Shown: positions 1 to 7,078 of the stretch, piece by piece
Layout: each line of letters begins with the position of its first letter
How positions within the stretch are numbered: position 1 is the stretch's first letter
Assembly (NCBI GenBank): GCA_035493555.1
Contig: DATJIC010000026.1
Span: 1 to 16,039 of the forward strand
Direction: 5' to 3'
DNA: 16,039 bases
Source: CAMLKC01 sp035493555
GTDB lineage: Bacteria > Patescibacteriota > Saccharimonadia > Saccharimonadales > Saccharimonadaceae
Program-made: the position numbers and the translations under genes
Notes under the pieces: generated by a model
Seen by the model: only the letters and a program-made list of their open reading frames with translations
The model's database searches: none
Told to the model about the DNA's origin: nothing

Positions 1-1872
1 GGACCCCAGCGCCTTGCCCACATTCGGACTTTCAATATCTGTTGCGATAGTCGTAGGATCGATACGGTAAATCGAGTCGGTTCCTGTTTCGGCGAGGATA
101 GACTGGATATCGCGAACAAATTCTTTTTGGCGCTCCGTAAAGGAGGTTAGGTCATACCCATCAACCATTTCAACCGATATCATCGTTTCCTTGGATTCAT
201 CAAAGAACATAACATCGCTATATTTATCGTTAATAAGTGTGCGAACGCGGTTTTTTAACTCGCTCGGAACAGATATCGTTTCTACCGCCGAGTGAACAGG
301 TTCGCCGTTTTGGTTGAATGTTGTCCAGGTACCGCCCTTTTCACCGACAATAATCAAATTACTTAAGACCGACGTATCCTGGATTCTCTCAAGTATGGTT
401 GCTACCACGCGCTCCATCACCCAACTATCTGAACGCCCTGTATTAAAACAAACCGGCTCACCTCTTTCCAGCTGGGCAACAATCTCATCAAATATCTCTT
501 CATGAATAACGATCTTCTCTCGCGGATCCGTAAGAACGCCGTCCACGTCGTACTCGCGCGCCTTTTTAACTTCCTTGCGGGTTTCGGGCATAAGGCCAGT
601 ACGGACCATTTCGTCCTGAAGTGTTGGAAGCCCTTGTTCCTCTGGAGTATATGCGGGTGAATAACCCTCAAGATGACGCGCAGGCGCTTTTTGGCCCCAA
701 TACCGTTCGGGAATATGACCAAGCATTTCGGGGTATTTCTCGTAGTACGAGGCAACGGTGGCATTAATGTCCTCGTAGTTACGACGGACCGATTCCTGCA
801 TACGCTGACGCCAGGCATGAGCTGCCTCGGCGCCACTTTCTCGTACCACCATAGAGTAGCCTGCGGCAACCATAGCTGCGGCGTGGGTTGGTGGCAACGG
901 GCATTTTACCTCAGTAAGAAGCGTTTCTATCGCCTCTGGGGAACCCTCGATATCAAAGAACTTCTCTTCAAAGTCGGCATCCGCCAGGTTCTTGTTCCGG
1001 TTTGAGGTGCGCGATGCTTCACGGAGCTCATCGGCAGTAAGCCGGAGTGTGGCTAAAAAGAGAACTTCATCGTGAGGCTTATAGTGGTCCTGCGCTAGGC
1101 CCACGATACGAAGCCCGTCGATGTCATGGGGCGCAACTCCTAGTTCTTCGCCCGTTTCTTTAAGAATGTTCGCCTTAAGAAAATCTGTATCAATAGGATC
1201 GGGCGTTCCAGGAACGCGGTCGCCATCCATACTTAGTGAGGCATCTACCATGCCGGCGACGCTTGCGCCAGGAATATCAGCATACGTTCCATTACCCCTG
1301 GTCATACCGGGCTCGGTAATCTTTTGCTTTTTTACGCCGCGGTGCTGAATAACCAGGCGGCCGTCACTTGTCTCAACTACCATTGCAACACCAGTGGCGG
1401 CACTAAGTTTTTCAACCTCAGGGCTCATTCCCGGGTCGGACAAGACATTGTACACGGGGTACGGAACAAGCTGGACATCGGCCGAAAGCGTATTGTCGCC
1501 GGTAAGCTCCAGTGCCCGGAGACCGATTTTTTTACCCCGGCCAATGTAACTGTCGCGGATCTCAAAATACGCCTCCCGGAGCCTGTCGGCCTCTGGGTCG
1601 TCGTGCTCACGGGCCTGAGCCCAGGCGGCACGCGCCTCAGAAACCATAGCTGCTCCGCCAAAGTTCATCTCACGGCCCATGGCCGATTTAAGCGCGTCTT
1701 TCTGGGAATCATCCAGAGTAAGGTGCTCATCTTCCTGCAGAGATTCCGTACGGCCGATCGCATTTTTTGTCTCAAATTCAAACCCCTCAGGGTTGTCTGA
1801 GAAGTGTGAAATCGTAAATGTTCCGGCGTCGAATTCAGATGGTGTTCGTGTGTTTGTTTCAGGACTGGTCAT
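1..1872 (-). CDS. Nudix-like / HAD-superfamily phosphatase fusion protein, 3' end cut by window edge
   Basis: The minus-strand frame is open from ATG 1872 to base 1 (624 codons, no stop), so the C-terminus lies outside the window. Residues 1-160 match nothing I recognise. Residues about 160-290 look like a diverged Nudix domain: a strand pair near GVAM (161-164), GASVAGM at 202-208, and KETGEELGV at 238-246, which keeps the REUXEE core but with Lys for Arg and Asp230 where the upstream Glu is expected. Residues about 440-624 look like a HAD phosphatase of the Cof/phosphomannomutase type: motif I DVDGVLT with Asp442 and Asp444, motif II NTGRSD at 477-482, and NVGKALG at the cut end, where the motif III lysine is expected. 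The two parts suggest hydrolysis of a nucleotide- or sugar-phosphate; the substrate is unknown. It follows the Nudix gene after 46 bp and appears to have its own leaderless promoter. The reading frame is sure; the joint function is not. Confidence 0.8.
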   Translation of the reverse strand, partial: MTSPETNTRTPSEFDAGTFTISHFSDNPEGFEFETKNAIGRTESLQEDEHLTLDDSQKDALKSAMGREMNFGGAAMVSEARAAWAQAREHDDPEADRLREAYFEIRDSYIGRGKKIGLRALELTGDNTLSADVQLVPYPVYNVLSDPGMSPEVEKLSAATGVAMVVETSDGRLVIQHRGVKKQKITEPGMTRGNGTYADIPGASVAGMVDASLSMDGDRVPGTPDPIDTDFLKANILKETGEELGVAPHDIDGLRIVGLAQDHYKPHDEVLFLATLRLTADELREASRTSNRNKNLADADFEEKFFDIEGSPEAIETLLTEVKCPLPPTHAAAMVAAGYSMVVRESGAEAAHAWRQRMQESVRRNYEDINATVASYYEKYPEMLGHIPERYWGQKAPARHLEGYSPAYTPEEQGLPTLQDEMVRTGLMPETRKEVKKAREYDVDGVLTDPREKIVIHEEIFDEIVAQLERGEPVCFNTGRSDSWVMERVVATILERIQDTSVLSNLIIVGEKGGTWTTFNQNGEPVHSAVETISVPSELKNRVRTLINDKYSDVMFFDESKETMISVEMVDGYDLTSFTERQKEFVRDIQSILAETGTDSIYRIDPTTIATDIESPNVGKALGS

Positions 1873-1879
1873 TTGTTCT

Positions 1880-1908
1880 ACAGTACCATATAATGCATAT
1901 AAAATCAA
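1880..1908 (-). promoter_or_regulatory. Predicted leaderless promoter for the Nudix-HAD gene
   Basis: On the minus strand a -35 TTGATT (1908-1903) is followed after 17 bp by a -10 TACTGT (1885-1880). Transcription would start near 1873, directly at the ATG at 1872. No Shine-Dalgarno sequence precedes the ATG, which fits a leaderless transcript. The AT-rich gap has other possible -10 hexamers. Confidence 0.45.
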
Positions 1909-1918
1909 TGCGCTACAG

Positions 1919-2458
1919 CTAGCCGAGCAGCTCGGGAAGAGCCCTCACTAGCACCGCTACGGCGCTTGTCGTCTTCCATTCGCCTGCCTGTATCTGACGG
2001 CGCAGTTCATCAATCGGCACCCACTGGGGTTCACTAATAGCTTCGGTTGCCTCATGGACCACCTTTTTTTGCCATGTCACATTTTTTGCACGAACAACAG
2101 TAATGGTGTGGGCGTCTTTTGTCGGGTACTCATAAAACGTGTCGATCGTCTCTAGTTCACCCCCACCAAAGCCGGTTTCTTCTAGCAGTTCCCTCGCGGC
2201 CGTTTCTTCGGGTCTTTCGGTGCCATCTACCTGACCACCCGGAAGTGATTTAAGGGTTTTATCGACGGCATAGCGGTATTCGTCTTGTACGAGCACCTCC
2301 CCTGCGGGGTTGGTGGCAACGACGACGACGATATCGCGCTTTTTAATCACCGAATAGTCAATCAGGCTCCCATCTGGAAGCCTGATCTTATCGGAATACA
2401 CTTTGAGAAACGGCGTGTCGACAAGCAGTTCCCTATCGATCCGTTCCCACGATGCCAT
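1919..2458 (-). CDS. Nudix hydrolase, ADP-ribose/GDP-mannose pyrophosphatase-like
   Basis: A 179-aa Nudix hydrolase, predicted to cleave nucleoside diphosphate-X compounds such as ADP-ribose or GDP-mannose in the cytoplasm. The Nudix box is complete and canonical: G-QVDGT-E-RPEETAA-RELLEETGF fits GX5EX7REUXEEXGU, including the metal-binding glutamates. The N-terminus (WERIDRELLVDTPFLKVYSDK) fits the ADP-ribose pyrophosphatase branch, which also contains the GDP-mannose hydrolase NudK. I start at ATG 2458, 4 bp after the gmd stop, because family similarity begins there. An upstream ATG at 2491 would add 11 residues and overlap gmd by 29 bp. Tight coupling to gmd hints at a GDP-mannose-related substrate, but sequence alone does not decide this. 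Confidence 0.9.
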   Translation of the reverse strand: MASWERIDRELLVDTPFLKVYSDKIRLPDGSLIDYSVIKKRDIVVVVATNPAGEVLVQDEYRYAVDKTLKSLPGGQVDGTERPEETAARELLEETGFGGGELETIDTFYEYPTKDAHTITVVRAKNVTWQKKVVHEATEAISEPQWVPIDELRRQIQAGEWKTTSAVAVLVRALPELLG

Positions 2459-2462
2459 CTGT

Positions 2463-3503
2463 TTACTTTTGGCCTTCAATAGCCAGGTCATGTTCGACCA
2501 TTAACTTCACAAGGCCGGGAAAGTCTACCTTGCGGCTCCATCCGAGCACTGTTTCTGCTTTTGTTGGATTACCAAGCAGAAGGTCTACCTCTGAAGGACG
2601 GAAGAATTCAGGATTAATCTTTACAAGCACTTTACCGGTGGCGGCATCAACACCTGTTTCATCCGTGCCTTCGCCTTGCCACTTCAGCTCAACGCCGATT
2701 TCTTTAAAGGCAACTTCACAAAATTCACGGATCGAGTGGGTTTCGCCCGTCGCAAGAACAAAATCACCCGGCTCATCCTGCTGGAGCATACGCCACATTC
2801 CCTCAACGTAGTCGCCGGCATATCCCCAGTCGCGCTTTGCATCCATGTTGCCAAGCTCGATGCATTCTTGCTTGCCAAGTTTAATGCGGGCAACGGCCTG
2901 GCTTACCTTACGGGTAACAAACTCTGGGCCTCGGCGCTCACCTTCGTGGTTGAAAAGAATTCCCGAGGTAGCAAACATACCGTAGTTTTCGCGGTAGTTT
3001 TTAGTGATCCAGTGACCATAGAGCTTAGCAACACCGTATGGGCTGCGCGGGTGGAAGTGGGATTCCTCGTCGTATCCCTTTTCTGGGCGGTTGTAGTCGA
3101 GCCCTCCGTACATTTCAGAGGTAGAGGCTTGGTAAAAACGAGCTGTCTTTTCGAGGCCTGCAAGACGAATGGCTTCAAGCATATTAAGAACACCCTTACC
3201 AGTCACATCGGCCGTAAGAATCGGGTCGCGGAACGAATACCCAACGTGGCTGATTGCTGCCAGGTTGTATACTTCGTCAGGCTGGATTTCCTGCATGGCA
3301 CGGGTTAACGCAGAGAGGTCGAGCAAGTCGGCCATAACAAGGTTAACGTATGGCATCTCAGCCTTTATCTTCTGGTAACGAGGGTGTGACGCTTCCATCT
3401 GACCACGGATAACGCCGTAAACTTCATACCCTTTTTCGTTCAGCAATTTTGCAAGATGTCCGCCATCTTGACCGGCAATACCTGTAACCAAAGCTTTTTT
3501 CAT
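2463..3503 (-). CDS. gmd: GDP-mannose 4,6-dehydratase
   Basis: Converts GDP-D-mannose to GDP-4-keto-6-deoxy-D-mannose, the first step toward GDP-fucose, GDP-rhamnose or related 6-deoxy sugars. This is a short-chain dehydrogenase-type Rossmann protein of 346 aa, normal for the family. Visible motifs are the NADP-binding TGIAGQDG at 7-14, the catalytic STSE (Thr128, Glu130), and YGVAK with Tyr156 and Lys160. Sequences such as RRGPEFVTRKV and KRDWGYAGDYVEGMW are typical of GMD. I chose ATG 3503 rather than ATG 3542: the fold begins at MKKALVTG, and the -10 at 3549-3544 would place the transcript start downstream of 3542. An AAAGGG lies about 14 nt before the chosen start. The Nudix gene follows after 4 bp. 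No GDP-fucose synthase is present in the window, so the final sugar is unknown. Confidence 0.96.
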   Translation of the reverse strand: MKKALVTGIAGQDGGHLAKLLNEKGYEVYGVIRGQMEASHPRYQKIKAEMPYVNLVMADLLDLSALTRAMQEIQPDEVYNLAAISHVGYSFRDPILTADVTGKGVLNMLEAIRLAGLEKTARFYQASTSEMYGGLDYNRPEKGYDEESHFHPRSPYGVAKLYGHWITKNYRENYGMFATSGILFNHEGERRGPEFVTRKVSQAVARIKLGKQECIELGNMDAKRDWGYAGDYVEGMWRMLQQDEPGDFVLATGETHSIREFCEVAFKEIGVELKWQGEGTDETGVDAATGKVLVKINPEFFRPSEVDLLLGNPTKAETVLGWSRKVDFPGLVKLMVEHDLAIEGQK

Positions 3504-3543
3504 AGAATCTATAGTTTCCCTTTGTGAGTTTATAGCTACCATC

Positions 3544-3549
3544 TATTAT
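3544..3549 (-). promoter_or_regulatory. -10 element for gmd
   Basis: A perfect TATAAT on the minus strand predicts a start near 3537, giving a leader of about 33 nt before ATG 3503. No clear -35 is visible 17 bp upstream. It lies back to back with the glycosyltransferase promoter at 3584-3592. Confidence 0.5.
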
Positions 3550-3583
3550 ACATTATTCTGTACCCATTAGGTGATCCCAGGGG

Positions 3584-3592
3584 TGGTATACT
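3584..3592 (+). promoter_or_regulatory. Extended -10 promoter, leaderless, for the GT2 gene
   Basis: TGGTATACT matches an extended -10 (TGn plus TATACT). The last T at 3592 predicts a start at about 3599-3600, exactly on the ATG at 3600, so the transcript would be leaderless. No Shine-Dalgarno sequence is visible before that ATG. Confidence 0.55.
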
Positions 3593-3599
3593 ATAAGTA

Positions 3600-4559
3600 A
3601 TGAACGGACGTAAAAAAATAAGCATTCTTATTCCTGCCTACAATGAGCAGGAAGTACTGCGCCACCTTTACGAGCGACTTAATAAACTTGCGGGCGATAC
3701 AACCGCCTATGACTTTGAATTTCTATTCGTTAACGACGGCAGCCGGGACAAGACACTCGAAATTATCAAGGGGTTAGCAAAAGACGATCATCGGATCGCT
3801 TATGTTAACCTTTCGCGTAATTTTGGCAAAGAAACCGCAATGATCGCCGGGCTCGACCATGTTACCGGCGACGCGGCGGTCATTATTGATGCTGATCTCC
3901 AGGATCCTCCAGAACTCATCCCCAAAATGATCGCTTTTTGGGAAGAAGGTTTCGACGATGTCTACGCCAGGCGCAGTAGCCGAAACGGTGAAACATGGCT
4001 TAAAAAAGCTACTTCGACCGCCTTTTACAGGATACTCCAGCGCTCTACCCGTATACCTATCCAACAGGACACGGGAGATTTCCGCCTTTTGGACCGCCGA
4101 TGCGTTGAAGCACTTAGGCAAATGCGTGAAAGCCAGCGGTACACAAAAGGTATGTTCAGTTGGATCGGCTATAAAAAGAAAGAGATCGTTTATGAGCGCG
4201 AGGCTCGGATGGCCGGCAGCAGCAAATGGAATTACTTCCAATTAGTTAACCTTGCGATTGAAGGTATTGTGTCATTTACAACATCACCACTTCGCTTCTC
4301 TACTTACGCCGGAGTGCTTGTTTCGTTTTTTGCCTTTTTATATATGATCTACCTTGTCGTCCGCACCCTTCTTAACGGGTCTGATCTTGCCGGCTACCCC
4401 TCTATGATGGCGGCAATCTTGTTCCTTGGCGGAGTACAGCTACTAAGCCTGGGTATTATTGGCGAATACGTCGGCCGCATTTTTAATGAGACCAAAGACC
4501 GGCCCCTTTATTTTGTCGAGGAATATCACGCAAGTGACAAAAATCTCCATAAAAAATAA
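3600..4559 (+). CDS. Family 2 membrane glycosyltransferase, GtrB/DPMS-like
   Basis: A 319-aa polyprenyl-phosphate glycosyltransferase of the bacterial DPM1/GtrB/ArnC type, predicted to move a sugar from a nucleotide donor to undecaprenyl phosphate at the inner face of the membrane. The GT-A domain (about 7-220) shows SILIPAYNE, VNDGS (44-48), the metal-binding DADLQDPPE (97-105) and QDTGDFRLLD (156-165). Two C-terminal membrane segments lie at about 235-257 and 267-290, and IGEYVGRIFNETKDRPLY is the usual tail. It overlaps the following GtrA gene by 26 bp, the classic GtrB-GtrA pair. It diverges from gmd, so the donor may come from GDP-mannose, but specificity cannot be read from the sequence. 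Confidence 0.95.
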   Translation: MNGRKKISILIPAYNEQEVLRHLYERLNKLAGDTTAYDFEFLFVNDGSRDKTLEIIKGLAKDDHRIAYVNLSRNFGKETAMIAGLDHVTGDAAVIIDADLQDPPELIPKMIAFWEEGFDDVYARRSSRNGETWLKKATSTAFYRILQRSTRIPIQQDTGDFRLLDRRCVEALRQMRESQRYTKGMFSWIGYKKKEIVYEREARMAGSSKWNYFQLVNLAIEGIVSFTTSPLRFSTYAGVLVSFFAFLYMIYLVVRTLLNGSDLAGYPSMMAAILFLGGVQLLSLGIIGEYVGRIFNETKDRPLYFVEEYHASDKNLHKK

Positions 4560-4950
4560 GGACGAAAAAGCCAGGTTTATTGCAGTGGGTGGCATTAACA
4601 CGGTAATTGATTTTGGCCTGCTTTTTATCCTTAAAGGCCTTGGGCTCCCTACAATTAGCGCCAACATGGTATCGACAACGGCAGCATTTTGTTTTAGTTT
4701 TTTTGCCAACAAAAAATACACGTTCAAAACCATGAATACGAACATAAAGCGGGAGCTGCTGCTGTTTGTTGTCGTGACGCTATTTGGTCTGTGGGTACTG
4801 CAGAATATTGTTATTTATTTAGTAACAGCAGCCATCGGTGCCCATCTTCCCGTCTTGACGACACTGTTTATCGCTAAACTGTGTGCTATTGTCGTGTCAC
4901 TTACATGGAACTACACGCTTTACTCGCGGGTCGTCTTTAAGCGCGGCTAA
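4534..4950 (+). CDS. GtrA-family membrane protein, probable lipid-linked sugar flippase
   Basis: A small polytopic protein of 138 aa from a GTG at 4534. The family is thought to flip polyprenyl-phosphate-linked sugars across the membrane. GtrA hallmarks are RFIAVGGINTVIDF near the N-terminus, FFANKKYTF at the end of the second segment and WNYTLYSRVVF at the C-terminus, with about four hydrophobic segments (13-35, 41-58, 74-100, 108-125). The GTG start was chosen because the homologous region begins just after it and a GAGG lies about 12 nt upstream. An in-frame ATG at 4459 would add 25 residues and extend the overlap with the upstream gene. The last four bases overlap the stop of the convergent cupin gene. 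Confidence 0.9.
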   Translation: MTKISIKNKDEKARFIAVGGINTVIDFGLLFILKGLGLPTISANMVSTTAAFCFSFFANKKYTFKTMNTNIKRELLLFVVVTLFGLWVLQNIVIYLVTAAIGAHLPVLTTLFIAKLCAIVVSLTWNYTLYSRVVFKRG

Positions 4951-5495
4951 CGGTTGTAATCATCGGCGAGGCGAACAATATCATCCTCGTCTGAAGGTGC
5001 GCCTGCGTCGGCATGCTGCCAGATCTCAGCAACAATAGCGTACTTCCCGTCTACGCCAACGAGACGGTGACGCTCACCTTTTGTGAACTGTACGACGTGG
5101 TCTGGCTTAACAATAACCACTTCACCTTCATCATCCGTCTCACTCTTGTTGTAGCCGCCTTCTGTTAAGAATGTCCAACGCTCAGCGCGGCGGTTGTGGT
5201 ACTGCCAGCTTAGGCGTTGACCCGGTGCAACAATAAGCAGCTTAGGGCTTAGTTCGGCCGCCTTCATTCCAAGACGCGCTTCCTCGGGGGTGAGCCCTGG
5301 AAAAAACTCTTCGACGAAACGGTCGGCTTCGTTACTAGCAATACGGATATACGCGCCCCATGGTTTAGTGTCGTTTAGTTCGACAATTGTATAACCGGCA
5401 TCAGTAACATAGCCCGCTATCTCACCCACGAAAGCCTCTTTATCAACTGTGTTGGTGTTCTTGATCGACTGTAGGTTGCGTGACAATTCATTCAT
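4947..5495 (-). CDS. Cupin protein, mannose-6-phosphate isomerase type II (ManC C-terminal)-like
   Basis: A 182-aa stand-alone cupin that resembles the C-terminal phosphomannose isomerase domain of ManC/AlgA. Features are KPWGAYIRI at 44-52, a metal-site strand QYHNRRAERW (His100, Glu105), KGERHRL with His143, and the signature tail EDDIVRLADDY near 170-180. It probably interconverts fructose-6-phosphate and mannose-6-phosphate, feeding GDP-mannose synthesis. The guanylyltransferase domain usually fused in front is absent. The start at ATG 5495 avoids the 69-bp overlap into the GT4 gene that ATG 5597 would create, and a TATAAT lies 10 bp upstream. It converges on gtrA with a 4-bp stop overlap. 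Catalytic activity rather than simple sugar binding is an inference. Confidence 0.85.
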   Translation of the reverse strand: MNELSRNLQSIKNTNTVDKEAFVGEIAGYVTDAGYTIVELNDTKPWGAYIRIASNEADRFVEEFFPGLTPEEARLGMKAAELSPKLLIVAPGQRLSWQYHNRRAERWTFLTEGGYNKSETDDEGEVVIVKPDHVVQFTKGERHRLVGVDGKYAIVAEIWQHADAGAPSDEDDIVRLADDYNR

Positions 5496-5504
5496 GGTCT
5501 TACT

Positions 5505-5510
5505 ATTATA
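5505..5510 (-). promoter_or_regulatory. -10 element for the cupin gene
   Basis: A perfect TATAAT on the minus strand predicts a start near 5498, only 3 nt before ATG 5495. There is no room for a Shine-Dalgarno sequence and no clear -35. It sits 3 bp from the opposing -10 at 5514-5519. Confidence 0.55.
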
Positions 5511-5513
5511 TCG

Positions 5514-5519
5514 TATACT
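5514..5519 (+). promoter_or_regulatory. -10 element for the GT4 gene
   Basis: TATACT on the plus strand predicts a start near 5526, 3 nt before ATG 5529. The purine-rich GGAGAG at 5520-5525 could act as a Shine-Dalgarno sequence only on a longer transcript, and its spacing is too short. Confidence 0.5.
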
Positions 5520-5528
5520 GGAGAGAGT

Positions 5529-6620
5529 ATGCACATTGCGATAGATGCCCGTATCATCAATTCTTCGACCGGCACGTACGTTGAACGGCTCGTCCATTAT
5601 CTACAGGAGGTGGACACTGTCAACCGCTATTCTATCCTGGTACCAACCAAGGATTTAGATTATTTCACACCGACCAACCCCAATTTTACGGTTATCGCGG
5701 CCGACTTTCCTAATTATTCGTTTGCCGAACAGACCAAATTTAAAAAGTTTCTTGAGGAACTTTCGCCGGACCTCGTACATTTTTGTATGCCCCAGCAACC
5801 GCTTGGATATAAGGGAGCCCACGTTACCACCGTCCACGATCTGACACTCCTTCAGACATATAACTCCGATAAAAACTGGCTGGTCTTTCACGCCAAGCAG
5901 CTTGTCGGCCGTTACGTATTTAAAAAAATCGGTAAAACCAGCCGGCACATACTTACCCCCACTCAGTTTACTAAAAACGAATATGCCGCATTTGCCCATA
6001 TTCCTGAAAAAAAAGTAACCGTTACCTACGAAGCAGCCGACGTATTTATCGACAAGTTAGAACCATACGACCACCCCTTTAAAGAGTTTATTATGTACGT
6101 CGGCCAGCAAAGTGACTACAAAAATATACGCCGCCTTGGAGACGCTCACCAAAAGTTGTTGCGTGACCACCCCGACCTGGGACTTATTTTAGTCGGTAAA
6201 AAGACCCCCTCGCATTTGCGGAACGAGGAATATTTTACCAAAAAAGGCTATAGGAACATCGTATTTACCGACTTTATCACCAACGAACAGCGCGACTGGC
6301 TGTTCACAAAGTGCAGCGCGTATGTTTTTCCCTCGCTGATGGAGGGGTTTGGGCTGCCCGCGCTTGAGGCTATGGGATACGGTGCACCGGTTGCCAGCAG
6401 TTCGGCCAGCTGCCTGCCGGAAGTGTACGGGGACGCGGCACACTATTTTGACCCGCTTGATATTCAGGATATGGCACGTGCCATTAATGATATCCTTACC
6501 GACAAGAGTCTCCGCGATAATCTTATTAAAAAAGGCCACGAACAAAATAAAAAATATTCGTGGAAACGTATGGCCGAGCAAACACATAGTGTTTATATGG
6601 ACGCTCTAAAGATAAATTAG
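5529..6620 (+). CDS. Glycosyltransferase family 4 (GT-B fold)
   Basis: A 363-aa retaining glycosyltransferase, probably using a nucleotide sugar such as GDP-mannose to extend a surface glycan. The N-terminal half begins MHIAIDARIINSSTGTYVERL, with a GT4-type first strand and acceptor-side loop. The C-terminal half carries PSLMEGFGLPALEAMGYGAPV; its EX7E motif (Glu272, Glu280) binds the donor, and VASSSASCLPEVYGDAAHYFDP is the usual continuation. There are no membrane segments, so it is likely peripheral or cytoplasmic. It diverges from the ManC-like cupin with only 33 bp between the start codons, and its stop overlaps that of the convergent jag gene by 4 bp. Mannosyl specificity is suggested by context only. 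Confidence 0.93.
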   Translation: MHIAIDARIINSSTGTYVERLVHYLQEVDTVNRYSILVPTKDLDYFTPTNPNFTVIAADFPNYSFAEQTKFKKFLEELSPDLVHFCMPQQPLGYKGAHVTTVHDLTLLQTYNSDKNWLVFHAKQLVGRYVFKKIGKTSRHILTPTQFTKNEYAAFAHIPEKKVTVTYEAADVFIDKLEPYDHPFKEFIMYVGQQSDYKNIRRLGDAHQKLLRDHPDLGLILVGKKTPSHLRNEEYFTKKGYRNIVFTDFITNEQRDWLFTKCSAYVFPSLMEGFGLPALEAMGYGAPVASSSASCLPEVYGDAAHYFDPLDIQDMARAINDILTDKSLRDNLIKKGHEQNKKYSWKRMAEQTHSVYMDALKIN

Positions 6621-7078
6621 GAAGATTTTTGTGCAATAATAATCCGGCGATCGCGACCTTCACCTTCGGAGAAAGTGCGGATGTCATCATATTCATCGGC
6701 AATACGATGAACGATACGGCGGTCTGCCGCATTAAGATCGGCAACGTGTGAATCGCCCGTACGGCGGACTTCTTCGATCCATTCGCGCGCTTGCTCAGCA
6801 ACCTTTTCAGCCCGCTGCTTTTTGTAGCCTGCAATATCCAGGTTAACCCGAGTAAGGGCCGCATTCTTGTTACGGAGTGTCGTAGAGATAGTGTACTGCA
6901 TACTCCGAAGCGTTTCGGCGTTCCGGCCAATAAGCACACTGTTAAATTCGGTAGAAGGAACAATCAGCTCAATAACGTCTTCTTCGCAGGTTGCCTCGAC
7001 TGCCGTGTTTACGCCAAAAAAGGATAAAAGGTCTTCAAGGTACTTTTTTGCAAAATCGATTGATTCTTGAGTATCCAT
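6617..7078 (-). CDS. jag: KH-R3H RNA-binding protein (Jag/KhpB, short form)
   Basis: A single-strand nucleic-acid-binding protein of the Jag/KhpB/EloR family, 153 aa. A KH domain (about 30-85) carries IGRNAETL, in place of the usual GxxG loop, and an R3H domain (about 92-150) shows RRIVHRIADEY with the Arg120-x3-His124 motif and TFSEGEGRDRRIIIA. The N-terminal Jag_N domain found in Firmicutes is missing. It follows yidC with a TAATG overlap, so translation is probably coupled, as is usual in this origin-proximal cluster. In other bacteria the family controls cell-wall elongation and binds many small RNAs; that role here is by analogy. Confidence 0.93.
   Translation of the reverse strand: MDTQESIDFAKKYLEDLLSFFGVNTAVEATCEEDVIELIVPSTEFNSVLIGRNAETLRSMQYTISTTLRNKNAALTRVNLDIAGYKKQRAEKVAEQAREWIEEVRRTGDSHVADLNAADRRIVHRIADEYDDIRTFSEGEGRDRRIIIAQKSS

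Noticed and set aside
417..869. 150-codon minus-strand open frame with its own ATG
   Set aside because: It is in a different frame of the same strand as the Nudix-HAD gene, whose frame runs without a stop and carries recognisable motifs.
1324..1800. 158-codon plus-strand open frame opposite the Nudix-HAD gene
   Set aside because: Antisense to a longer gene with real motifs; no ribosome binding site or recognisable content.
1922..1934. Perfect palindrome CCGAGC-A-GCTCGG at the end of the Nudix gene, considered as a terminator
   Set aside because: The loop is one base and no T-tract follows on the minus strand; it encodes the last Nudix residues.
2676..3308. 210-codon plus-strand open frame opposite gmd
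   Set aside because: It lies wholly within the well-supported gmd on the other strand and resembles no known protein; a shadow frame.
5496..5597. Longer cupin gene starting at ATG 5597
   Set aside because: It would overlap 69 bp of the divergent GT4 gene and start upstream of the TATAAT at 5510-5505.
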